From contig JAHFEJ010000019.1 of assembly GCA_023248535.1 (NCBI GenBank), positions 1 through 43,847 of the forward strand: a stretch of DNA of 43,847 bases. Direction: 5' to 3'. The notes under the pieces are model-generated. The model saw nothing but the letters and a program-made list of their open reading frames with translations. It did no database searches and was not told the DNA's origin. Both the position numbers and the translations under genes were made by a program. Positions 9,904 to 20,969 of the stretch are shown here, piece by piece (position 1 is the first letter of the stretch; each line of letters begins with the position of its first letter). Source of the stretch: Nitrospinales bacterium (GTDB lineage Bacteria > Nitrospinota_A > UBA7883 > JACRGQ01).

Positions 9904-10571
9904 TGTTCGATTTTATTTTCAAAAAAACCATCGGCAAACCGTCACCGGAAGGCTGCGCGGTGATCCGCGGCCTGTTGGACCGTTTGATCGAATATGCGTC
10001 GGAGCCCCGTTTCGCGGAAAGCCTCAACACGGCGCGGGAGATCTTTTATGCCAAAGCGGGTAAAACCAACGAGGATGACCCCGATTTCATTCAGCGGATG
10101 AATACGTTTCTTGAATGGTTCATCTTCGATTACCGCCCCGAAGGGGCGGGAACCCGCTCGGTTTACGACCAGTTTCTCGATGAAAAACGGAAAGAAACAA
10201 GCTCCGCCGATATGATCAACTGGATCGCGCTCTCCCGCCAGGTGCACTCGGTGTTTTTGGTTAAATCACGCGTCCGCGGAGTAATCACCGTGCGGGACCT
10301 ATCGGGGCGGCGCAACTATGTTGTTACCAGCGATGACCATCTGGAGGCGGGGGACATTCTGGAAAGCCGCGTTATTGTCGTCGGTAAAGGATGTTTTTTC
10401 ACTTATACCCATGTGTTGCACCCCAAGACGGCGCTACGGCCGATTCGCGCCGAACTGAAAAAATACAGAAACAAACCGCTGGCCGAAGGGCTGTTCTTCA
10501 AGCTGCAGGGGATGCAGTTGAAGTGGCGCCGCTTCCGGCAGATCAGCATTGAAGATATTTACAGGATGTGA
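9903..10571 (+). CDS. Uncharacterised protein encoded between carA and carB
   Basis: 222-aa ORF with TGATG overlap to carA and a 3-nt gap before carB; no family recognised. Confidence 0.8.
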   Translation: MFDFIFKKTIGKPSPEGCAVIRGLLDRLIEYASEPRFAESLNTAREIFYAKAGKTNEDDPDFIQRMNTFLEWFIFDYRPEGAGTRSVYDQFLDEKRKETSSADMINWIALSRQVHSVFLVKSRVRGVITVRDLSGRRNYVVTSDDHLEAGDILESRVIVVGKGCFFTYTHVLHPKTALRPIRAELKKYRNKPLAEGLFFKLQGMQLKWRRFRQISIEDIYRM

Positions 10572-10574
10572 CCG

Positions 10575-13500
10575 GTGCCAAAGCGAAATGATATTCGGAG
10601 CGTGTTGATAATCGGGGCGGGGCCTATCGTGATCGGCCAGGCGTGCGAATTCGATTATTCCGGAACCCAGGCCGCCAAGGCGCTGATGGAAGAGGGTGTC
10701 CGCGTGATCCTCGCCAACAGCAATCCGGCCACCATCATGACCGACCCGCAGTTCGCCCACCGCACCTATGTGGAACCATTGACGGTCGACATCTTGACGA
10801 AGATCATCAAACGCGAACGCCCGGACGCGGTGCTCCCCACCGTCGGCGGCCAAACGGCCCTCAACCTCGCCGTGGACCTGGCTAAAAGCGGCGTGCTGAA
10901 GCAGTACAACGTCGAGATGATCGGCGCGAACCTGGAAGCGATCAAGTGCGCCGAAGACCGCTCCCTTTTTAAACAGGCGATGGTGGAGATCGGCCTCAAC
11001 GTGCCGCGCTCCGGCTTTGCCAATACGTTTGAAAAGGCGATGGAGGTGGTGGATCGCGTCGGCCTGCCGTGCATCATACGGCCATCGTTCACCCTCGGCG
11101 GGCAGGGCGGCGGCGTGGCAAACACCCGCGAAGATTTTGTCGAAAAAGCGAAATGGGGGCTGGCGCAAAGCCCCATCAGCGAGATCATGATCGAGCAGTC
11201 GCTGCTCGGCTGGAAGGAATTCGAGCTGGAAGTGATGCGCGACCGCAAGGACAATGTCGTCATCATCTGCTCCATCGAAAACCTCGATCCCATGGGGGTG
11301 CATACCGGCGACAGCATAACCGTCGCTCCCGCGCAAACGCTCACCGACCGCGAATATCAGATGATGCGCGACGCGGCCCTTAAGATCATCCGCAAGATCG
11401 GGGTGGATACCGGCGGCAGCAACATCCAGTACGCCGTGAATCCCGCTAACGGCGAATTGCAGATCATCGAAATGAACCCGCGCGTATCGCGCAGTTCGGC
11501 GCTCGCCAGCAAAGCCACCGGCTTTCCGATCGCGCGCATCGCCGCGAAACTTTCCATCGGCTATACGCTGGATGAGATCACTAATGACATCACCAAAAAA
11601 ACGTGGGCCGCGTTCGAGCCGTCCATCGACTATTGCGTTACCAAAATCCCGCGCTTCGACTTTGAAAAATTTCCGCAGGCCGAGGCGCTGCTCAGCTCGC
11701 AGATGAAATCGGTGGGCGAGGCGATGGCGATCGGCCGCACCTTCAAGGAGTCGCTGCAAAAGGCCCTCCGCTCGATGGAGACCGGCATTGACGGACTGGC
11801 CGAAGTGTCCACCACCCCGGAAGAGTTGCGGGAAAAACTGAAGACCTCCTATCCCTTCCGCATCCTGGGGGCGGCGCAGGCGTTCCGTTTCGGCTGGAGC
11901 ATTGAAGAAGTGCATGCCCTTACGTTCATCGATCCCTGGTTCCTCGATAATATCAAGGAGATCGTGGAAGCCGAGGCGGCGTTGAGGGCCGGCGGCCTCC
12001 CCGCATCCGCCGATGCGATGCGGGCTTACAAGCAAATGGGGTTCGGCGACCGGCGGCTCGCCGCCCTATGCGGCGTAAAGGAATCCGCCGTGCGGGAAAA
12101 GCGGCTCGCCCTTGGCGTCCGCCCCGTCTATAAACGGATCGACACCTGCGCGGCGGAATTCGAGGCGCTTACGCCCTACATGTATTCCACCTACGAAGAG
12201 GAGTGCGAATCCGAACCGACAGCTAAAAAGAAAATCATGATCCTCGGCGGCGGCCCCAACCGCATCGGGCAGGGGATTGAATTCGACTATTGCTGCGTGC
12301 ATGGCGTTTTCGCACTCAAAGAGGCTGGATACGAGACCATCATGGTGAACTGCAACCCCGAGACCGTTTCCACCGACTTTGATACGGCCGACCGGCTCTA
12401 CTTTGAACCGCTCACGCTTGAAGATGTGATGGAGATCGTGGATAAGGAAAAGCCCGTTGGCGTCATTGTGCAGTTCGGCGGCCAAACGCCGCTGAAGCTC
12501 GCGGGGCCGCTGGAAAAAGCCGGCGTACCGGTCATCGGCACATCGCCGGACGCCATCGACCGCGCGGAGGACCGCAAACGTTTCCAGGAGGTGGTCGCCA
12601 AGCTGGGACTGAGACAACCCGAAAACGGTACCGCAACCAACAAGGCCGAAGCGGCCGCCATATGCAACCGGATCGGGTATCCGGTGGTGGTGCGCCCGTC
12701 GTATGTGCTGGGCGGCCGCGCAATGGAGATCGTATACGATGAGGAATCGCTCACGCGGTACATGGTGAACGCCGTGAAGGTGTCGCACGAGCGGCCCGTG
12801 CTCATCGACAAATTTTTAAACGACAGCACCGAAGTGGATGTGGACGCCATACGCGACGGCAGGTTGACCGTGGTGGGGGGCGTTATGCAGCATATAGAAG
12901 AGGCGGGCATTCACAGCGGCGACAGCGCGTGCTCATTGCCGCCGCGCGACCTGCCGCAGAAGATCATCGATGAGATCTGCATCCAAACCAAAAAGCTGGC
13001 CGACGAGCTGAACGTGATTGGCCTGCTGAACATCCAGTTCGCGGTGAAGGGGAATGACGTATACGTTTTGGAAGTAAACCCGCGGGCTTCGCGCACCGTG
13101 CCGTTCGTCGCCAAGGCGACGGGCGTGCCGCTGGCCAAGATCGCGGCGCGGGTGATGGCCGGCGAAACATTGGCCGACCTCGATTTCATCAGCCAAAAGA
13201 TGCCCAAACACGTCAGCGTGAAGGAAGCGGTGTTCCCGTTCATAAAGTTCTCCGGGGTCGATGTGCTTCTGGGCCCGGAGATGAAATCGACCGGCGAAGT
13301 GATGGGGGTGGATGCCAATTTCGGATCGGCCTTCGCCCGCGCCACCCTCGGCTCCGGCTCCAAGATCCCGCGCGGCGGCAGGGCGTTCCTTTCCGTCACG
13401 GAGTACGACCGGAAAGCGGTTGTCGCAGTGGGCCGCGGCCTGAGCGAACTGGGGTTCACGCTGGTGGCCACCGCGGGAACCGGCGCGGCGCTCAAGGACG

Positions 13501-13772
13501 CCGGCCTGGCGGCCGAGATCGTGAACAAGGTGAAGGACGGTTCGCCGCACATCGTGGAAATGATGGAGGCGGGCAACATCGCGCTGGTGGTGAACACCAC
13601 GTTCGGCAAACAGGCGATTAAGGACAGCCAATCGATCCGCCGCACGGCGTTGAACCTCAACATTCCCTACACCACCACCATCGCCGGGGCGCATTCGTAC
13701 ATCGCCGCCATCAGGGCCACGGGGCAGGGTGAAATGGAGGTTCGCTCGCTGCAGGAGTACCATGCGCCGTAA
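10575..13772 (+). CDS. carB: Carbamoyl-phosphate synthase large subunit
   Basis: GTG start; [53 protein letters not shown]; two ATP-grasp halves and an MGS domain. Confidence 0.97.
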   Translation: MPKRNDIRSVLIIGAGPIVIGQACEFDYSGTQAAKALMEEGVRVILANSNPATIMTDPQFAHRTYVEPLTVDILTKIIKRERPDAVLPTVGGQTALNLAVDLAKSGVLKQYNVEMIGANLEAIKCAEDRSLFKQAMVEIGLNVPRSGFANTFEKAMEVVDRVGLPCIIRPSFTLGGQGGGVANTREDFVEKAKWGLAQSPISEIMIEQSLLGWKEFELEVMRDRKDNVVIICSIENLDPMGVHTGDSITVAPAQTLTDREYQMMRDAALKIIRKIGVDTGGSNIQYAVNPANGELQIIEMNPRVSRSSALASKATGFPIARIAAKLSIGYTLDEITNDITKKTWAAFEPSIDYCVTKIPRFDFEKFPQAEALLSSQMKSVGEAMAIGRTFKESLQKALRSMETGIDGLAEVSTTPEELREKLKTSYPFRILGAAQAFRFGWSIEEVHALTFIDPWFLDNIKEIVEAEAALRAGGLPASADAMRAYKQMGFGDRRLAALCGVKESAVREKRLALGVRPVYKRIDTCAAEFEALTPYMYSTYEEECESEPTAKKKIMILGGGPNRIGQGIEFDYCCVHGVFALKEAGYETIMVNCNPETVSTDFDTADRLYFEPLTLEDVMEIVDKEKPVGVIVQFGGQTPLKLAGPLEKAGVPVIGTSPDAIDRAEDRKRFQEVVAKLGLRQPENGTATNKAEAAAICNRIGYPVVVRPSYVLGGRAMEIVYDEESLTRYMVNAVKVSHERPVLIDKFLNDSTEVDVDAIRDGRLTVVGGVMQHIEEAGIHSGDSACSLPPRDLPQKIIDEICIQTKKLADELNVIGLLNIQFAVKGNDVYVLEVNPRASRTVPFVAKATGVPLAKIAARVMAGETLADLDFISQKMPKHVSVKEAVFPFIKFSGVDVLLGPEMKSTGEVMGVDANFGSAFARATLGSGSKIPRGGRAFLSVTEYDRKAVVAVGRGLSELGFTLVATAGTGAALKDAGLAAEIVNKVKDGSPHIVEMMEAGNIALVVNTTFGKQAIKDSQSIRRTALNLNIPYTTTIAGAHSYIAAIRATGQGEMEVRSLQEYHAP

Positions 13773-15210
13773 CGCGGCGGTTCTTGCGGCTTTCTTCCTT
13801 CTGTTGTGTTTCCATCCCGCTTTCGCGGAGACCATCGCCGACGAGTGGATGGAAATCCAGATGAACGGCAAAAAAATCGGCTTCTCCCACCAGAAGGCGA
13901 CAAAAGACGCCACCGGCTACCGCATCGAGAGCAAGGCGGTGATGAAGATGGAGGTGGGCGGCGCGGAACAGGATCTCAGCACCAGTAGCGCCTATTTTCT
14001 CGACGCCGAGTTCCGGCCTCTCCGGTTTACCTATATGCAGAAGATGCTCAATCACCGCCAATTTTTTGAAGGCGTGGTCCATGGGAACGAGATGGCGGTC
14101 ACCGTTGAGTCGGCGGGGGCGGTCAGCCGCAAAACGGTGCCGCTGGATGATCAGGTCTATGTGGCCGATACGATGTCGCTCCTGTTGGGAAAAAAGAAGT
14201 TGCAGGGCGGCGAAAAGTATTCCTTCCGCGTGTTTCTGGAGCCGCTGCTTGCTTCTGAAACCATGAACGTCGAGGTTGGCAAACTTATGGACCTTGATGC
14301 CGACGGCCAAAAGGCGAAGGTGTTCCCCGTTACGATGAAGCTGAAGGGGTTTCACACGGTCACCTACATCACGCCGGAAGGGCGCGTGTTGCGCGAGATA
14401 TCGCCGATGGGTTTTGTTTCGCGGGCGGTGACTGAAAAGCAGGCGCTTGACTTTCCGCGGGAGCGGGTGAGTTTTACCGGCCTGCTTGCCTACAGCCTCA
14501 TCTCCGTGGAGAAGCCGATTGAGAGGTCGGATGCCGTTACGATGCTTCGCGCACGGGTGAGCGGCCTCGACGCGCCCGGCCTGTTGCCAAACGATGACCG
14601 GCAAAAAACCGTTTCCACGGAGAAGACGGCCGGGAAAAGCGGCATGGCGTGGACCGCAACGCTGGAGGTTCGGAAGAACCGCGCGGAGAATATCACGCGG
14701 GCGGGACGCCCCGCATCCGCCGCGCGATTCGGCGAATTCATGAAGCCCACCATCGAGGCCCAATCGGATGACCCCGCGATCATTGCCAAAGCCGCCGATA
14801 TTGTGGGCAACGAAACCGGCATTTACCTTGCCGCGGTGAAAATAAACCGCTGGGTTTTTGCCAACGTGAAGAAAAAATATATCGATACCTTTTCCGGCGT
14901 GGCGACGCTGAAATCGCTTGAAGGGGAATGCCAGTCGCACACCAACCTGTTCGCGGCGCTGGCGAAAGCGGCGGGGATACCGGTAAAAACCGTTTCGGGA
15001 ATTGTGTACTCCGCCGGCTACAAAGGTTTTCTTTACCATGCGTGGCCCGAGGTGTGGGCGGGCGAGTGGGTGGCGATGGATCCAACCTTCGGGCAGGATG
15101 TCGCCGATGCCACGCACATCAAGCTGACCGACGGCGACCTGAGCGTACAGCTTCAGCTTTTTGAATTCATCGGCAAAATCGGCGTGGAGCCGCTGGAGAT
15201 ATCACGATGA
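13762..15210 (+). CDS. Secreted transglutaminase-like domain protein
   Basis: ATG 13762 overlaps the carB end by 11 nt; signal peptide [42 protein letters not shown]...[17 protein letters not shown]. Confidence 0.85.
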   Translation: MRRNAAVLAAFFLLLCFHPAFAETIADEWMEIQMNGKKIGFSHQKATKDATGYRIESKAVMKMEVGGAEQDLSTSSAYFLDAEFRPLRFTYMQKMLNHRQFFEGVVHGNEMAVTVESAGAVSRKTVPLDDQVYVADTMSLLLGKKKLQGGEKYSFRVFLEPLLASETMNVEVGKLMDLDADGQKAKVFPVTMKLKGFHTVTYITPEGRVLREISPMGFVSRAVTEKQALDFPRERVSFTGLLAYSLISVEKPIERSDAVTMLRARVSGLDAPGLLPNDDRQKTVSTEKTAGKSGMAWTATLEVRKNRAENITRAGRPASAARFGEFMKPTIEAQSDDPAIIAKAADIVGNETGIYLAAVKINRWVFANVKKKYIDTFSGVATLKSLEGECQSHTNLFAALAKAAGIPVKTVSGIVYSAGYKGFLYHAWPEVWAGEWVAMDPTFGQDVADATHIKLTDGDLSVQLQLFEFIGKIGVEPLEISR

Positions 15211-15295
15211 CAAATAATTCTCCAGCGGCCAAGACCTCAATTTGTGATTTCATGGCGCAAGGTGGGATAAGATGTGGTTTGGAGCAGATAAAACC

Positions 15296-16030
15296 ATGAA
15301 ATCAAAAATCGTATCCAGCAGGGAAGTGAAGCGGGGATATTTCCGCATGGAGTTTGAATTTTCTGGCGATGCCGCGCCGGGGCAGTTTGTCATGCTGAAA
15401 GTCGCCGAACACAACGATCCGCTGCTGCGCCGGCCCATGAGCATCGCCGGGCTTGAGAATGGCGTCATGAGCGTGATTTTCAAGGTGGTGGGGCGCGGCA
15501 CCGCGTTGCTGGCGGAAAAGCGGGCCGGGGACCATATTGATGTCATCGGGCCGTTTGGCACGGTGTTCACGCCGCCGCAAACGGGCCCCGTGCTTTTGGT
15601 TGGCGGTGGAATCGGCGTTGCGCCGCTTTTGTTCTGGATGAAGCGCAATCCGCCGCGCGCGGCCGCAGCATTCATCGGTGGCGCCACCGAGAACGATATT
15701 CTTTGCGCCGATGAGTTTTCAGAAGTGCACATCGCCACGGAGAACGGTTCACATGGGCGCAAAGGGCTTGTCACCGCGCCGCTGGTGGAACACCCCGTAT
15801 ACCGTGATAAAACCGGCTATCTCCTGGCTTGCGGCCCGACCGGCATGTTAAAGGCTATCGACCAGCTTGCCGCGAAGGACGGGTTGCGTGGCGAGCTGTC
15901 GCTGGAAGAACGGATGGGCTGCGGTTTTGGCGTTTGCCTCGGCTGCGTGTGTGACACCACCGGCGGACGGAAGCGGATGTGCGTGGAAGGGCCTGTCTTC
16001 AAAACCGGGGAGGTGTTATGGCGGAACTGA
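15296..16030 (+). CDS. pyrK: Dihydroorotate dehydrogenase B electron transfer subunit
   Basis: FAD-binding RRPMSIAG, GGGIGVAPLL, C-terminal 2Fe-2S cluster CGFGVCLGCVCDT...C. Confidence 0.93.
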   Translation: MKSKIVSSREVKRGYFRMEFEFSGDAAPGQFVMLKVAEHNDPLLRRPMSIAGLENGVMSVIFKVVGRGTALLAEKRAGDHIDVIGPFGTVFTPPQTGPVLLVGGGIGVAPLLFWMKRNPPRAAAAFIGGATENDILCADEFSEVHIATENGSHGRKGLVTAPLVEHPVYRDKTGYLLACGPTGMLKAIDQLAAKDGLRGELSLEERMGCGFGVCLGCVCDTTGGRKRMCVEGPVFKTGEVLWRN

Positions 16031-16935
16031 GAGTGCGAATCGGCGCGCTTGAATTGAAGAACCCGATACTCTCCGCCAGCGGCACGTTCGGCTACGGCCT
16101 GGAATTTTCCGGCATGATGGATATCAGGAAGATCGGGGCTTTTTGCACAAAAGGGCTTTCGTTGAAGCCGCGCGCGGGGAACCAGATGCCTCGCATCTGC
16201 GAAACTCCCGGCGGGATGATCAATTCCATCGGCCTTGAAAATGTGGGCATCGACGCGTTTGAAACGGAAAAAATGCCGGCCATACGCAAAACCGGCGCGA
16301 CGGTTATCGCCAACTTTTTTGGCGATACGGAAGCCGATTATATTGAGGCGGCGCGGCGTCTGGCGGCTATGGATGGTGTGCACGCGCTTGAGATGAACGT
16401 CTCGTGCCCCAACGTGGATAAAGGCGGTATCGAGTTTGGCGGCGACCCCGCGTTTTTGGAAAAACTTACCGCCGCGGTTAAAAAAGCCGCCGCGGGTAAA
16501 ACACTTATCGTAAAGCTGTCGCCAAACGTGGCTGATATCCGCCCTTTTGCATCGGCGGTGGAAAACGGCGGCGGCGACGCCATCAGCGCGATCAACACCC
16601 TGAAGGGGATGAGCATCGACGTGAAGACGCGCCGCCCGAAGATCAAACGGGTGTTTGGCGGCCTTTCCGGTCCCGCGATCAAGCCGGTCGCGCTGAAAAT
16701 GGTTTATGAATGCGTAAAGACGGTCAAAATACCGGTGATCGGCATCGGCGGAATCGCCTCGCTTGATGATGTGCTGGAATTCCTCATCGCCGGTGCTTCC
16801 GCCGTGCAAGTGGGAACGATGAATTTCGTGGAACCATCCATCTGCCAGCGGCTTGCGGAAGAGCTGAATGTTTACTGCGACAGGGAGGGCATCGCGCGCG
16901 TATCCGCGCTTGTCGGCACGCTCAGAACCGGCTGA
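16018..16935 (+). CDS. pyrD: Dihydroorotate dehydrogenase B catalytic subunit
   Basis: NPILSASGTFGYG, NVSCPNVDKGG, GIGGIASLDDVLEFLIAGASAVQVGT. Confidence 0.95.
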   Translation: MAELRVRIGALELKNPILSASGTFGYGLEFSGMMDIRKIGAFCTKGLSLKPRAGNQMPRICETPGGMINSIGLENVGIDAFETEKMPAIRKTGATVIANFFGDTEADYIEAARRLAAMDGVHALEMNVSCPNVDKGGIEFGGDPAFLEKLTAAVKKAAAGKTLIVKLSPNVADIRPFASAVENGGGDAISAINTLKGMSIDVKTRRPKIKRVFGGLSGPAIKPVALKMVYECVKTVKIPVIGIGGIASLDDVLEFLIAGASAVQVGTMNFVEPSICQRLAEELNVYCDREGIARVSALVGTLRTG

Positions 16936-16945
16936 CCGGCGGCGC

Positions 16946-17386
16946 TCAGACCACCGGCTGGCCGCCCATGAAAATCTTGTGTTTCGTCGTGTATTCGCTG
17001 TCGTGCAGAATGATCTGTTTTGCCAGCAGCCGCGATTCGTTGATGATGAGCGGCGCCTGGAGGTTCGCGGTCATTTCGCGGGGATCGGCGGGGATCGTCA
17101 CGATGACCCGTATCTGAATGTCTTCTTTATTAACCACCTGCAGATCGAGTATATCCTGATCGCCGAGGTCGAATTGATAATCCGCCTTGAAGGCAAACGG
17201 ATTTATCACGACAAAGGCAAGATCGGGCTGATCCATCGCCTGAAAGAGTTCAAACGGCGACCCTTCCAGAAACGGCAGAAAGATATAGCGCCGAAAGTTC
17301 GGAAACCCGATGATCCCTTCGTTGACGGAGATGATCCGCGCGGGATCGATTTCGATTTCGCCATAGCGCGCGGTATTGATCTTCAT
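16946..17386 (-). CDS. fliW: Flagellar assembly factor FliW
   Basis: [14 protein letters not shown]...[15 protein letters not shown]; start overlaps the csrA stop. Confidence 0.93.
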   Translation of the reverse strand: MKINTARYGEIEIDPARIISVNEGIIGFPNFRRYIFLPFLEGSPFELFQAMDQPDLAFVVINPFAFKADYQFDLGDQDILDLQVVNKEDIQIRVIVTIPADPREMTANLQAPLIINESRLLAKQIILHDSEYTTKHKIFMGGQPVV

Positions 17387-17628
17387 GGTTTTTTCCTTCC
17401 CATGTCCCCCATGAGGGTTTTGAGGGTCTCCATGTTCACTCCCTGCCACGACGAGGCGAGGTGATTCTCCTCCTGAATTTTTGCGTATACCTCTTCGCGG
17501 TGGATTGCCATGTTCTTCGGCGCCTCGATGCCGATCCGCACCGAGCGTCCCTTCACGTCCATGATCTGAATCTTGATGTTGTCGCCTATGTTGATCGATT
17601 CGCCTATTTTGCGGGTCAATACCAGCAT
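17383..17628 (-). CDS. csrA: Carbon storage regulator / translational regulator CsrA
   Basis: [48 protein letters not shown]. Confidence 0.97.
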   Translation of the reverse strand: MLVLTRKIGESINIGDNIKIQIMDVKGRSVRIGIEAPKNMAIHREEVYAKIQEENHLASSWQGVNMETLKTLMGDMGRKKP

Positions 17629-17720
17629 ATTCCGTCTCCTTTGCCGTCCCTGGCCTTTGTTCACGGTATTCTACCGCAAACCGGTCTTCCAATGTCCGAA
17701 GATGCCCCATTAGTTCTCCT

Positions 17721-19235
17721 TTATTTTAAGAAATTCAGCAGTGAGGGCTGAATGATTTGGGCCGTTGTCCGGGCGGTCGCCTGATATGCCGACTGCAATA
17801 GCGAGAAATCCGATATGGCCTTGGCCATGTCCGCATCCTGCGCGTTGGAGAGCATGGTGGTGACGTCCGCTTTTGACGAGTCGAGTTGCGCGGTGTTGAC
17901 ATCGAGGCGGTTAATGCGCGCGCCGATTTCACCGCGCACCGCCGAGGTCGTGTCAATCGAGCTGGAAAGGTTGTCCAAAAGGCCCGATATCGCGCGGACA
18001 TCGTTTCCCTTAAGGGCGGCCGAGAGCCGTTGAAGGTTCAAGATCAGGTTGCGCCCGCCGCCGATCCCCAGTTGATCCGCCGTTTTGCCGGCGTTGATGT
18101 CTTTCGCGTACGCCACGGTGGCGGGGTTGTTTGAGGTCAAGGTCAGGGCGGTGCCGTTGGCATTCAGCCCTGCGGTCACATTCGCCCCGGAGGCATTGAT
18201 GGAGTTGATGATATCTCCCACTGTTGACGCCCCTGCGAACGATATCGTTGCGGAGGTGGCGCCGTTTATCACGGAGATATTGGCAAGGGGAAGCCCGATG
18301 CCGCCATACAGGTCGGCAAGCGCGGTGGCGGTGGTGACCGAAGGCCGCAGGCTGTCGCTTTTCATTGTTTGAACGGGACGGCTTCCCGCTATACCCAGCG
18401 TGGAAGCCACCGTGCCGGCCGTATCGGTGATCCGGACCGGGCCGGTAACGGTTGTGGTGTTGTTATCCACGATCTGGAAAGAGTAAGTGCCCGAAGCCGG
18501 GAGCGATGCCGTGACGTTCGCCCCCGAGGCATTGATGGCGCTGATCAGGTTGCCGACGGTCATGCCGGCGGTTACGTTTACGGTGCCGGTGCCTCCCGCG
18601 CGGTCAGTAATGGTGAAGGTTCCCGTGCCGACGCCTTGTCCCAGTTTCGTTGAGGAAAGCGGCGTGTTAAGGGTCAGCCGCGGCGACATGTCGGCCATAA
18701 GGAAATCAGACGCCTTGACCGTCGTGGCGATAGAAGTGTTTTCGCTAAGTGCGGCATCCAGCGGCGTTGTGTCTCCCTGATAAAGGCCGCTTGCCGAGAC
18801 GGGGGGGACATTGGTCGTGCGCCCGCTGAACAGGAAATCCGACCCAAATTTGCCGTTACCGGTTTGGATGGTGTGCTGGATAAGGTTATCGATTTCAAGC
18901 GACGTGGTAAGCCGGGTTTGGGGGGTTGAAGTGCCGCTGGACTGCCCCATCGCCAATTCGCGGGCACGGCTTGCCACGTCGGTGGTGGAGGAGATAAGCG
19001 ATTCGCTGCTGCTCAATATGCCTTTGGCCTTTTGGGTAAAGGTGGCGTAACGGTCGTTGCGGTCAAGCCGGGACTGATAATTCATTATTTCGCCGATTGC
19101 CAGCGGGTCGTCCGAGGGGCGGTTCACCCGCTTGCCGGAAGACAGCTGTTCAGACGACTTATACAGCCCCTCGTTTTGCGTGTACATGCTGATGAGGGAG
19201 TTGTTGTACATCATCTGGTTGGTGATTCTAAACAT
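17721..19235 (-). CDS. flgL: Flagellar hook-associated protein 3 FlgL, with an enlarged central region
   Basis: MFRITNQMMYNNSL...LSSGKRVNRPSDDPLAIGEIMNYQSRL; flagellin-like C-terminus; two flagellin_IN-like repeats. Confidence 0.92.
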   Translation of the reverse strand: MFRITNQMMYNNSLISMYTQNEGLYKSSEQLSSGKRVNRPSDDPLAIGEIMNYQSRLDRNDRYATFTQKAKGILSSSESLISSTTDVASRARELAMGQSSGTSTPQTRLTTSLEIDNLIQHTIQTGNGKFGSDFLFSGRTTNVPPVSASGLYQGDTTPLDAALSENTSIATTVKASDFLMADMSPRLTLNTPLSSTKLGQGVGTGTFTITDRAGGTGTVNVTAGMTVGNLISAINASGANVTASLPASGTYSFQIVDNNTTTVTGPVRITDTAGTVASTLGIAGSRPVQTMKSDSLRPSVTTATALADLYGGIGLPLANISVINGATSATISFAGASTVGDIINSINASGANVTAGLNANGTALTLTSNNPATVAYAKDINAGKTADQLGIGGGRNLILNLQRLSAALKGNDVRAISGLLDNLSSSIDTTSAVRGEIGARINRLDVNTAQLDSSKADVTTMLSNAQDADMAKAISDFSLLQSAYQATARTTAQIIQPSLLNFLK

Positions 19236-19276
19236 AAGCTACCTCTTTTTCTCCATAACGCCGAACCGTCTATTCA

Positions 19277-20968
19277 TTACTTGATGTTCAACAGGGTTTG
19301 TATCATTTCATCGATGGTGGTGATGGTCTTGGCGGCCGCGCCATAGGCCTGTTGGTACTTCACCAGATTTATCATTTCCTCGTCCAACGCCACACCGGAT
19401 GACTGTTGGCGCAAATTGTCCAGCTGATTTGAAACGGCTTCGGCCAGTTTCCTTCCGGATGTCGCGGCCTGCGTGGTGGAGCCGACGCCCCCCACGGTGG
19501 CGCCGTAATAATCGGTGTAGGTATAGACGCCAGAGGTGGCTCCCGCCGTACTCCATGCTCCGCCAATAGTTTTGCCATATTGCAGCGAAGCGATCTGCTC
19601 AGCGGCGATGCCGTCGCCCCAGCGGGTGGTGCTGCCGGCCGCAACTTTGTTCAGGTCGTTCTGCACCGTCGGGTTGACCCCGATCATGAAAGCCGAGTTA
19701 AAAGCTCCACTGATGTCGAAGCTGTCGCCGGCGTTGGGCGCGCCTGTGAGGGCGATTGAAATGCCCCGCTGTTGGAAAAAGGTGAGCGGAGATCCGGCCG
19801 TAAAGCTGAACGTGCCGGAGGCGGTGCCTTTATCAATGTTGTTGACGGAATAAGTGCCCCCCGCGCCAAAACTGATCCGGTAATGATCGAGATTGATATT
19901 GTCGGGGTTCAAAACAGTGCCGGGCTGCAACGTGCCGGTGCCGGTGTTCAGATTGCTGGCGCGGCCGCCGGGGGCAAGCCCGTTGAAGAAGTTATTCCCG
20001 GTGCCGCCATCCAGGCCAAACGCTCCCGCATGGATGCGGTTGACATCCCGTATGACCGACGCCGTGAGGGTGTCAAGCTGGTTTTGGACCTTTATAAGGT
20101 CTTGATCGCGCAGGGTGGTCCATGCCCCCATCTGTCCCGCGGAAATGTCGTTGGTGATGTTCACTTTGTTCCCGGCGGAGTCGGCCCAAAAAACCGAGCT
20201 GGTTGCGGGATCCGATGGATTCTGCCGGGTGCTCAGCGTGAAATTGTTTTCTCCCGTCACCAGCGGGCGGCCGGTCTTCATGTAGACGGACACCTCACCG
20301 TTATTGGCCTCGGCGTACCCGATGTCCATATAGCTGGCGACCTGCTTGATAAGCCCTTCGCGCCGGTCACGGTAGTCGTTCGCCACCGCGCCGTTCGATT
20401 CGGTCTCGTGTATCGTTTTGTTGAGGGAGGCGATCTGCGAGGTAAGGTTGTTGATGATCGGAACCGCGCCGGTTATTTTAAGGTCGGTATCGCGCCGCGT
20501 CTGCTGAACCTGGCCGGCGGCGAACGAAACCTTGGCCGAAAGGGATTTGGCTTTTTCCACCACGTCGTTCCGCTCCGTGGCCCCGGACGGGTTGGTCGCC
20601 AGGTTGTAATAGCTCTGGAAGAAGTTGCTCAATGCGTTGTTTATGCCGCTGCCGGTGGTCTCGTTCATCACGGTATCCACGCGGTTCATAATGGTTTCGC
20701 GGGCCTGGTAATTGTTCAAATTGAAGTTGGCCGACAACTGCTGGTTGTAAAGGAACTGGTCGAAATTCCGTGTCACGGAGGCAACGGTCACGCCGGTGCC
20801 GATGAAATGATTTCCCTGATTAACCGGGAACTGCGCTTGCAGTATGGCGGTTTGCTTGTTGAAATCGGGATTGTTCACGTTGGCGACGTTTTGGCCGGTC
20901 ACTTCGATGGCGGTCTGCGCCGACAGCAGCGCCCACTTGGCCGTATTCATCGCTCCATAGATGTTCAT
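19277..20968 (-). CDS. flgK: Flagellar hook-associated protein 1 FlgK
   Basis: GAMNTAKWALLSAQTAIEVTGQNVANVNNPDFNKQ; C-terminal VALDEEMINLVKYQQAYGAAAKTITTIDEMIQTLLNIK. Confidence 0.96.
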   Translation of the reverse strand: MNIYGAMNTAKWALLSAQTAIEVTGQNVANVNNPDFNKQTAILQAQFPVNQGNHFIGTGVTVASVTRNFDQFLYNQQLSANFNLNNYQARETIMNRVDTVMNETTGSGINNALSNFFQSYYNLATNPSGATERNDVVEKAKSLSAKVSFAAGQVQQTRRDTDLKITGAVPIINNLTSQIASLNKTIHETESNGAVANDYRDRREGLIKQVASYMDIGYAEANNGEVSVYMKTGRPLVTGENNFTLSTRQNPSDPATSSVFWADSAGNKVNITNDISAGQMGAWTTLRDQDLIKVQNQLDTLTASVIRDVNRIHAGAFGLDGGTGNNFFNGLAPGGRASNLNTGTGTLQPGTVLNPDNINLDHYRISFGAGGTYSVNNIDKGTASGTFSFTAGSPLTFFQQRGISIALTGAPNAGDSFDISGAFNSAFMIGVNPTVQNDLNKVAAGSTTRWGDGIAAEQIASLQYGKTIGGAWSTAGATSGVYTYTDYYGATVGGVGSTTQAATSGRKLAEAVSNQLDNLRQQSSGVALDEEMINLVKYQQAYGAAAKTITTIDEMIQTLLNIK

Positions 20969-20969
20969 T

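Noticed and set aside
10434-12035. 533-aa minus-strand ORF opposite carB
   Set aside because: His/Asp/Arg-rich translation, antisense to a highly conserved carB; same explanation as the 6456-7439, 7409-8425, 13711-15117, 19772-21163, 21578-22828 and 22093-23382 antisense ORFs.
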